This document shows positions 51,801 to 60,800 of a DNA stretch of 64,000 bases, one piece after another. Below the pieces are notes generated by a model, which worked only from the letters and a program-made list of their open reading frames with translations, had not been told where the DNA came from and ran no database searches. The stretch covers positions 8,092,334 to 8,156,333 of the forward strand of contig NC_045147.1 of NCBI RefSeq assembly GCF_008831285.2. Direction: 5' to 3'. How positions within the stretch are numbered: position 1 is the stretch's first letter; the number at the start of each line of letters is the position of its first letter. The DNA comes from Nymphaea colorata. Lineage: Eukaryota > Streptophyta > Magnoliopsida > Nymphaeales > Nymphaeaceae. Made by a program: the position numbers and the translations under genes.

Positions 51801-54800
51801 CGTTGACCGTACCCGAAGGTGAAGTACCCGTTCGGTACCGGTACGACACTGGTACGGGTACGGGTATGGGCTTGGGTACGCCTATGGTGCGGCGTTGACC
51901 GTACCGGGTACGGTCAACGCACCGGAGGCCGTATCTGTCCTTTTCTGGACACAGTCAAATTTGATCGAGTTCAAAAATGTCCGTTTTAATTTTAACGAAA
52001 CCATTTTACCGTTAAAAAAAAGAAAGTTCGAAACCCTTAAAACTTAAAATGAAAGTTAAGGGTTTCAGTTTCTCTCTTACCTCTCACCGACCGACGTCCG
52101 GCGACGAAGGCAGTGGCAGTGAAGGCAGGGGCGGAACGGCGACGACAGCGGCGACCGGTGACAGATGACGGTAGGAGGTGACAGCAGGAGCGACTGTCAC
52201 GGTATTTTTTTTTCACTTTTTTCATTTTTCTTTTCATTTTCATCGGCTCCACCCCTGCCTTCGCTGCCGGCGACAACCGACGACGACGATGACGGCCACC
52301 CTTGTTCTATTTGCTAGTGTTGTCGACCGATGGTTCTCTCTGTCCCATTTCTTCTTTTTCCTTTTCTTTATATTCGTAAAATTGTTGCTTGCTGTACGAT
52401 GGTTCTCTCTGCTTTTTTGCATGCCCGAGTAGATGCAGACTGTCTAAGGCAGCCTAGATTTCTTTTAATCACGTTATATTTCAATACTATATGAGAGAAT
52501 TTGAATATTTAGATTTGACCTCATTTACTGTCCTATAATCCTATTGCTTTCCATGTTATAGCTGATAAGCTCTAATCTGCAGAGAATGAGATTGTGCTTC
52601 AGCTGCTCCGCTCGGTAATACAATAGTCAAATTGATTATAGTGTCTATACCAGGGGCCGTTTTGTGTTCCAACCTCCAAGACATCTTGCAAGCTAAACAT
52701 ATGGCTTGATAAATGTGTTCGGCAATGAGACATGTTTGAGTCTCCTATTGCAGATTTTTCAAATCTGCGTCTTCCCTAATTATTGCTGTGATATATCATT
52801 TCATGAGAGGATTCGTCTATTTGGAATGATCCCTATTTCTATTGGTTTATGATTTATGAATATGATAATATGTTATTCTGTTTGTAATTTTTGATATATA
52901 TATATATGTGCGAATATGTTATTATGTTTGAAATTTTTTGACATATATGTGTGTACGGCCGTACCCTCGTACCTAAGTTTTTTAAAAATAGTTCGTACCC
53001 GTACCCGTACCATGTGACATAGGTTAATAGTAGTGGAGGATGCTTCAGCCATCTCAAAACAGTAAAACAATCAACAAGAAGAGGAGACACACAAAGCGTA
53101 GCAACGGGCACACGACAACAATAACAGAGGATACCAGAAGGGAGGAACGAGCAGAAATGAGGACAGTCACGGTTGAAACTCGGCTATGCTGCAGCAAGAA
53201 GACGGCAGTGAGCGGAGACTAGAGGACCTGTGCAACCCAGCCGACGGTGAAGCAGGCAGAGCAGGCAAAGCTGGGCGGAGCAAACGACAGTGGGCGGAGC
53301 TCTGCCAACGGAGGAACCGGTAAGCAAGATCAACAGCGAGATTTTGGCGACGTTGACAAGATGCTAACTGGGAGCACAAGTGGAAAACAGACAACGACAG
53401 AAGGGCTGTCGTCGACAGTAGAGTTCCACAAGCGGCAACAGAGAGGCAGGCGACAGTGTTGGGCAACAGGGTGACGGGCGACGCCAGAGGCGATAGGTGG
53501 ACCTGACCTTGGGCGATAACAGATAGAGCAGCAGGCGACTTGGAGACAAAGGTTCGGCGGCAGGAGCACACAAACGCAGACAGGGGCAGCGGCAACAGCA
53601 GAAGTGGCGGCAACAGGTGCAACGGCAACAACAGGAGGCGGTGGCAACAAACGCGATGGACACAGGCGGCAAAGGTTTCTCCAGCAACAACAGTGAAGTT
53701 GGGACGACGGCGAGAGATCTCACGGCAGACTCCATCGGAAACGTGCTCGTTGGGCGACGTTGCTCGAGGCCGAGGGGCGAACGGACACAATGTCGGGCGT
53801 CCAAACAACGGCAACAAAGAAGAAACAAAGCCACGAACAAACGACACAAGCTCGATCAAAAATTTCAAAAACTCGTTGGCTCTGATACCATGTTGAAACA
53901 CAAAAATGAATAGAACAGTCGCTAAGCACAAATTTAACGTGGAAAACCCCTCAACTAAAGGAAAAAAACCACGGGTGAGGAGGACTGGTGCCCACTAGCC
54001 GCCAGGCACTCTCTCTCTTCAATATTTCATTCACCAGGAAAATTAGGGATTACATAGGTTAAGTAGGGTCATAACAGGATAACACACTAGATCGAGTCCA
54101 GACCCTGACCCTGACAGGAGACTCATATACAACATATGTCAACAATATACATATACATTTATAACATGCATAACAAAGTAACAATACATATAACTATATG
54201 ATATAAGTACATAACATAACCATACTAATGTATACATATGACAAGTATGAAGTATCACAATACTATATAACAGACTAAGTGACTAACAGTATATACATAT
54301 AACAACATAATCAACATAACAATACATAAAAATACGTAATCAATACAATAATAAAGTACATAAAATATATACTCAATTAAGAAACTTTAATTGAAAAAGA
54401 TGGTGACTTTTCACTTTCCCATGGACTAGTTGTGTTGGCACCTAGGCTAGCCTAGGCGCCAACACATATCCCATCACCTAAATGGTGGACTTATGCAATT
54501 GGTGTGGACTCACGCAATGGGTGTGGGCTCACGCTTAGTCCACCCCTAGGCAAGGCCTTAACAACATTACATCCACCATATGAACTAATGTTTGCCTTAC
54601 TCGCTGAAACCTTTTCAACATGATGATGATGCAAGCAAATTGTGTTTTAGCAACTTTCAATAATTTCAAATCTAAAAAACTATAAACAAAACATGATACA
54701 TACTGGTGATTAACAATGAAATTTCTAATATTCTTTGCATCTTTTTCCATATCTTGATCCATGAAAATAGTTCATGTCCTCGAGGATCTTCTTCTTCTTC

Positions 54801-57800
54801 ACTTGGTGGGGTGCATATGTCCTTCAATGCCAAATATATAATACGCGCAACACATGGAATCCAAAAGACGAGCAAACTTACTCCTCAAACTTAAACCAGC
54901 ACTCTTGCATACCACAACATAATCTGTGATGGCAACATTATCTATGATGATCTACACTCCCTTATCAAGTCCAACTTGTTTGATGACTTTTATGAATAAC
55001 CACTTCAAATATTCGACATCTTTATACTCCTCAGATGCATCAGTTGTTTTCAAAACAGACTACCTCATCACATGCAATGACAATATAGATAGTGGACGCC
55101 ATTGAATGTCTGTCCATTCATCAGAAACAATTGATACCCTAGTTGTGTTTCCTTTAAACTTTGTCATAGCTAATCCTTGTTTGACATCATTCTTTTCATT
55201 GCTAAGAATTGATGTTCGTAATCTTTCTGAGCGTGGAGGTATATATCCAACCAATTTGCTATTTGCAACAGCAAAGCACAAACTTCTTCCAATAGGGATT
55301 TCTAGCTACATTGAGATGAATGCAGCTAGAATAGAAAAACTTACCAGTCAGTTTATCTAATTCTCTTCTTCTACTTGCATTAAAACATGCCTCTAAAGGA
55401 TTCTCACAGGCCCTTTTTTTTTTCTTATCAACAACCTTAAGAGACATAGTTCTATCACTAGCACTAGTTCTATTGCATTGATCAACATTCTCTTGTAACT
55501 TTTTATACACTCTGATTTTGTCTGCAGGAATTTTATTACATATTCAAATTCCAAAATTTGATAGCTTCAAGAGATGTGCCTTTACTCTTGTGTAAGATCC
55601 AACAAATGACCCTCACAATATTTACACACAAAATGTACATTACCACCACTCACCGCCGCCTGCATCTTTTGTGACCACCTAAATTCCTTTTCCACAATGG
55701 TTGCTGTTCACTTACATATATAGTACCAGGCTGTGAGTCAGACTATGATTGTGTAACACTGTTTATACTTGATGAAAGATCCTGAAGCAACTTTCTTTCC
55801 TTTCCCCATGTCAGCCATCTTGTAAATTTCACCTTCAAATTTCAAAACCAGAAATTTAAATTTAACGTATTTATACAATCTAAATGTCTCAACATTACAA
55901 TTATACATTGAATAAGGTAAATTCCAACAAAATTATAGTTTCATCATTTCATGCATCTTTAGTAACATTAAACCAAGGAAAGGTTAAATCATTAAAAATG
56001 AAAAGTATTATTAACTAGAATGTACCATGTGTTCTATGTGAAAAACGACTAAACTAAAACCTAAAACCATAAAACTGCTGTCTACTAAGACTGCTATTGC
56101 TACATATATAATTATATACAACATATTATAAGAAAATGGAAATGCATGTAAGTGTGCAAAAATAAATGAAAATTGAAATTGAAAAAGAGAAAAAGAAAAA
56201 AGAATGAATATACAACATATATTTACACTTTTACAGCAATTTCATACATTCTTATGATAAACTATAAAGTATAAACAGCTTATGTAAATTCATATATACA
56301 AATACAACATATTCATATATGCATTATACATTCATATGTACAGCATTTATTATATATTCATATGTACAACATACGTGCTACATTCATATAGAACAACCAA
56401 ACATGCTTATTTCTTACAAACCAAAAAAAAAAAGGAACGGAAAAATGGGCATATGCTGAATCGCTCAATGAACCGAAGCAGAACTAAATTTATTCCCAAC
56501 CATGCTTAGGAACAGAATGTAAGACACACAAAAAAAGAATTAAAAAAACGAAGAACTAAGTCAGTCGAGGTTTGAGAATGCTACAAACAGAAACATACAC
56601 AAAAAAGAGCATATGATGACAAAAAAAAAAACAGAATAATCTGTTGCCAACCATGCTTACAAACAGAAAAAAAAGATAAGTAGAGAAAGAAATGAAAACA
56701 AGCGTATCTTGGAATCTATTGCAAATATCTTAGAATGGAGACGAGAATAGAACAAACCAGATGAGAAAAGCAAACCAGGTAACCAGGGAAAATGGGAACG
56801 ACAATGGAACAAACTGAAAAATTGTATCAACCTGCCGAAAAAGTTGAAAACACACAAAGATAACCAAATGGCTTGGTCACTGGATGGAGAGGAAGCTACA
56901 TCATTTGCTTGGATGCTGGAAGGAAGCACAATTAGGCGGAGATGATTGTCAGAGAATGCGAGAGCAGAGGTAGGGTGCATCAGCGGCAGAAGTGGAAGGG
57001 AGAACCAAAAGGGCTTCAACAAAGCTCTAAAACCCTTCAAAAGGATTTGATGTTAAAAGACAACAAAAATCGACAAAAAAGGACAGGTTTGTCGTCTCCG
57101 TGTCTTGACTGCACACGACTCTCCATTGACCGAGTCGGGTGTGCCTCCCACGCATCACACTAAGGTGTGGAAAGCTGCACCAGATGCGCATTGTCCGTGC
57201 CCGGTGCCATGTCGGGCTGGACCCATCCATGCACCGGCAGCACCCACCCACATCGACAATGGTGTGGGCACCTATTTTGCGAGTTGTGGCCTTTTTGTTT
57301 GTTAGCTATGGGGAACACATGTTCAAAATTTGTCCTTCATTGCTTTGCATGCAAAGCCAGGATATAAATGAGTTGGCGTCGGACAACTAAATGTAGAAGG
57401 AGCTGGAACAGCCCAAATTACAAAATCTCCACTTTGGAACCAATACTTGCAAACCTGATGCTCACATGCATTATATTGAAACAAATTGTATGGTTTCTTG
57501 AACCTTCAGGTTCATCTTCGATCAGCCAGGAGAATTTTGAAACTCTGTGAAACCAACAAAGGGTTCTACATAAAAGCTGGTCAATTTGTTGGGTCCTTGA
57601 GACATGTACCAAAAGAATACTCATCAGTGCTATCTTGTCTGCAAGACCAGGTATACGTTGGAAATTCGGACCTCAAAGGTTGCATCATCATCACTGCAAA
57701 TTACTTATGATTGCTTCTTGTCTTTGTGGCAAGTCAGGCAGTTCCATGTAACTTTGAAGTAATAAGAGAAGCCCTGACTCGAAATTTTGGTGTGAACCTG

Positions 57801-60800
57801 TCTGACATGTAAGTTTCTCTTTTCATTATCATTTTATTTTTCTTTCACGTTCTTGGTTGCAATGAAATATTACACATGCAATATCCCATGGTCCTCTAAT
57901 CTTAACATTTAGTGTCCACCATGTGAACAATGATGCACTTCAGTATGCGTCTAACAAAAAACAGAAATTTTGTCATGCAAGTCCCTAGTTTTACCCTTAT
58001 CCACAAGTAAAATGGCCTTATAATCAATTAGTTATTATGCCTATTTGAAGTGTATACACATAACATTCAGACTCGTGCTTTTCAGTAAAAGGGGATTTCT
58101 GTTGCTCTTGTTGCGTACTTTAGCCCTCACTTGGGAAGGCTGCAATGCTAACCCTTTTGATTTTATTCTCTGGACTAGATTAGTCTAGAGTTTGGACTAG
58201 ACACAGTCATAAAAAATTGGACTAGATAGCTGAAATTATATCTCTTTATTCTCCGGTCTAACATTTGTGCTTCCTAGATACAACCCATGTAGTCAGGTTG
58301 GGGCATCCATAAGATAAGAATGAAGAAGTTCCCTATTTATGCAGGTCCCTCATTTTATCCTTACCCACAAGTAAAATAGTCTCAATATCAGTTAGCTGTC
58401 ATGCCTATTTGAAGAGTATACATTACAGGTCTGTTCTATGTTCACACGTACGATATTTATTTCATTATACAAGTAACTGCTGTTTGTGTATGTAAAAAAA
58501 GGAGTGGAAGTATAACCAAATCAAGATGATACAGATAGGCCCGCACTTTTTACTCAAACATCTTACTATTTCCAAAGGAACTGGGGCTACATCTCTTTCC
58601 AATTTCTTTTAAGGAGATTTATGTGTTTTTACACCTTTTGGTTTTGAAACCTCAAGGAGTGGACAAATTTCTTTGATTAGGAACACATAGAAGATTCATC
58701 ACTGCAAAAAGTATAATGGTGACCCCACATTTATAAACATATATGTATACACACAACTCTCACAAATATCATGGTATTAACGAAAAATGAGAAAAACAAA
58801 ACAAAAATACATTTTTAAAAAGTGATAAGTAAATGTATCACATTTTCTTTTGCTGCATTTTTTTGCAATTTTTTCACTTTGTTTTTTCTTCTCTTTTTTA
58901 ATATTAATAAGATTCATGGATTCAGATTTAAACTTTAAATTATTATCATCAATTTTATCAACATTAATGCATGATTTTTATCACTTTATTTCATGTCTTC
59001 TTTTTAGTTTCTCATTCATTTTATTTTTACGTAATCTTTAGATTTTTTTTCGTTTTTCCAAAATTTGCCGAGATTTTCTTGATAAAAACAATTTTTTTCA
59101 AAAGGTACTTGAGAAAAACTTTGCTATTAAAAACCTGAGGACAATAGTTGTGACGATGACAAACACATACACAAATGTTGATATCTGGTTTTGTAAACCA
59201 GGTTTCTCTTGGGTAGGAATCAGGAATTTTTTTTCCTCGAGAAAATTTTGGAAATATCTCAAGAATTCAAAAAGATAAAAGACAAAAAATAAAAGCAAAA
59301 ACTATGAAATTTAAACATCCTACTATTTTTCCTAAAAAACATTTTGAACAAAATTCAAAATACCTATTAAGATATTAAAAGAAAGATAAAAAAAATAAAA
59401 TATATTAAAGGTCATTTTATTTTTTCTGAAAAATAAGAGAACATGAAGAAAATGATATTTTCATTTTGTCTTTTTTTTTTTTGGAAAATAACGCAGAATT
59501 TCTGTGTTTTCTCATTTTTTTTTGTTTTCTTTTTTGTTTTTCACTACTTTCTGAAAAAGTAACAATATTTATGACACGTGTGTGTTGGGGGAAGGGTGTC
59601 TATCGATGCAGTGTTATGCATAGCATATTGTATCATTTAATTCAATAGGTTACATAACGTAACTATTAAGAAAAAACTTATGGGGCACACTTGTATTTTA
59701 CACTATATTATGATATATGGTGCAACTATACTATATTGGCTATAACTTATGGTACACGCTTGTATTGTACACTATATTATGATATATGGTGTCACTTATG
59801 TTCCACCTTAAAAGCATAAAAAGTGTCAAAAGAAGTTCTCTATTGGATTTAGAGTTACATAAATTTTTCTTAAAGTTGAACATTAAGTTTGATGTAAGTC
59901 ATCCTTACACATTTCATGAGCACATTGGAACATATGGAGATGGAGCTCCATTATGGTAGAGAAGAGTGTCTGAATTTCTGGAGGGAGCTATGGATTTACT
60001 TTATGTGACATCGTGAGTGCCAACTGTTGCTAAGGCTTGGTGCTTTTTTTAAATTTATGTTGCAAACCTTCAACAATTGCACAATAAGATTGCAGCTTTT
60101 TTTTTTGGGAAGGGGGTGTGTATGTTGTAGTTAGGTATTTCAAAGAATCAAAGTATATAGGTTTTTCTTTGTAAATTTGTATTTTTCTTTTTCTTTCTTC
60201 TGTATTTTTTTTTTTAAATGTTTTAATCCTTCTTTTGACCTGCTGTTGGAGGGTCCAGTGGCTAGAGTTGTAGGCATTGGACAACCTCCAACAGCTAGCT
60301 CTGCTCTATTTAAGGGACCATTGTTCCTCTTCAAGGTGCCCTTGTGAACTCTGTAGTGAGATATTGTTTCTCTTTTGTTCCTTTCTGCATAGTTTTTCTC
60401 TTTAGTCTCTGTTAGGAGTGGTATTTGCAAGAGGTTTCTAGTGTGTAAAATATAGGTTTTGTCTATAATCTATATTTTTCATGGTTGAGTTTTCTGACAA
60501 GCTTCTGTTACGTCATGATGAGAACTACTTTTCTTTTGTTTGATATGATATAAGAAAGGTAGAGCTGGGGAATAGTTAGTTGGTAAGTGCGAGGAACTTG
60601 GTCACACAGGTGTGCCGAAAATGGTGATGCGCCTGAGTCAACTCGGGTGCAGGTGCAGCCCGACATGGCACCGACTTCTTTTGACCAAGTCGGGTGCTAC
60701 TGACTGCACCCACTCTTTTCTTCTCTTGTTTTTTTTTTCCCCATCATTTCCCTTCTTTTATCTTTCCCCTCTTCTCTCTCTCATCTTCCCATTTTATCTA

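Larger units (their letters stand above)
50732..53052 (-). pseudogene. Copia gag, interrupted by an hAT element
   Basis: It starts [10 protein letters not shown] at 53052 and is cut by the insertion 51706-53022. It resumes with [33 protein letters not shown] (the retrotran_gag N-terminal region), then [20 protein letters not shown] and [17 protein letters not shown]. The zinc knuckle reads [14 protein letters not shown], so the second Cys of CCHC is Tyr. In-frame stops are present. Confidence 0.85.
47210..54144 (-). mobile_element. Copia LTR retrotransposon with both LTRs, TSD ATATA
   Basis: 6935 bp on the minus strand: 5' LTR 54144-53891, primer-binding site, long GC-rich leader, gag, protease, integrase, RT, RNase H, polypurine tract, 3' LTR 47453-47210. 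ATATA flanks both sides (47205-47209, 54145-54149). The pol gene order (integrase before RT) is that of Ty1/Copia. It is inactive because of in-frame stops, frameshifts and an hAT insertion in gag. Confidence 0.92.
46557..54569. mobile_element. TIR element (TSD CATCCACC) inserted in the hAT transposase and carrying a Copia
   Basis: The left end is CTGTGTTGTCAAGGAGC and the right end, inverted, TAATGTTGTTAAGGCC. Perfect octamer CATCCACC is on both sides (46549-46556, 54570-54577), and the transposase frame reads through one copy. Subterminal GCCTAGGCGCC words are typical of a widespread plant hAT-like MITE. Without the Copia it is about 1.07 kb; the centre is AT-rich with degenerate AACAGTATATACATATAACA repeats on both sides of the Copia. 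Confidence 0.8.
46132..57260 (-). mobile_element. Decayed hAT transposon, CTATGTCACATGGGTGC family, disrupted by a nest
   Basis: The left end CTATGTCACATGGGTGCAGGG matches the family termini at 41701, 53022 (inverted) and 61038 (inverted). Inside, a minus-strand transposase pseudogene is split by the 46557-54569 insertion. The right end is not resolved; GGTGCAG/GCACCC words at about 57100-57260 suggest it lies there, just before ABC1K exon 3. No matching octamers were found for the outer ends. Confidence 0.5.
38256..57509 (+). other. ABC1K intron 2, about 19.3 kb, packed with transposons
   Basis: Starts GTATGC and ends CTTCAG. It contains two Gypsy pieces, a Copia with both LTRs, an hAT transposase relic, and at least five short TIR elements. 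No host exon is evident in it. Confidence 0.78.

Noticed and set aside
53167-53931. 254-codon minus-strand frame as a separate gene
   Set aside because: It spans the Copia LTR, primer-binding site and leader, is compositionally biased, and has no recognised domain; kept only as a finding.
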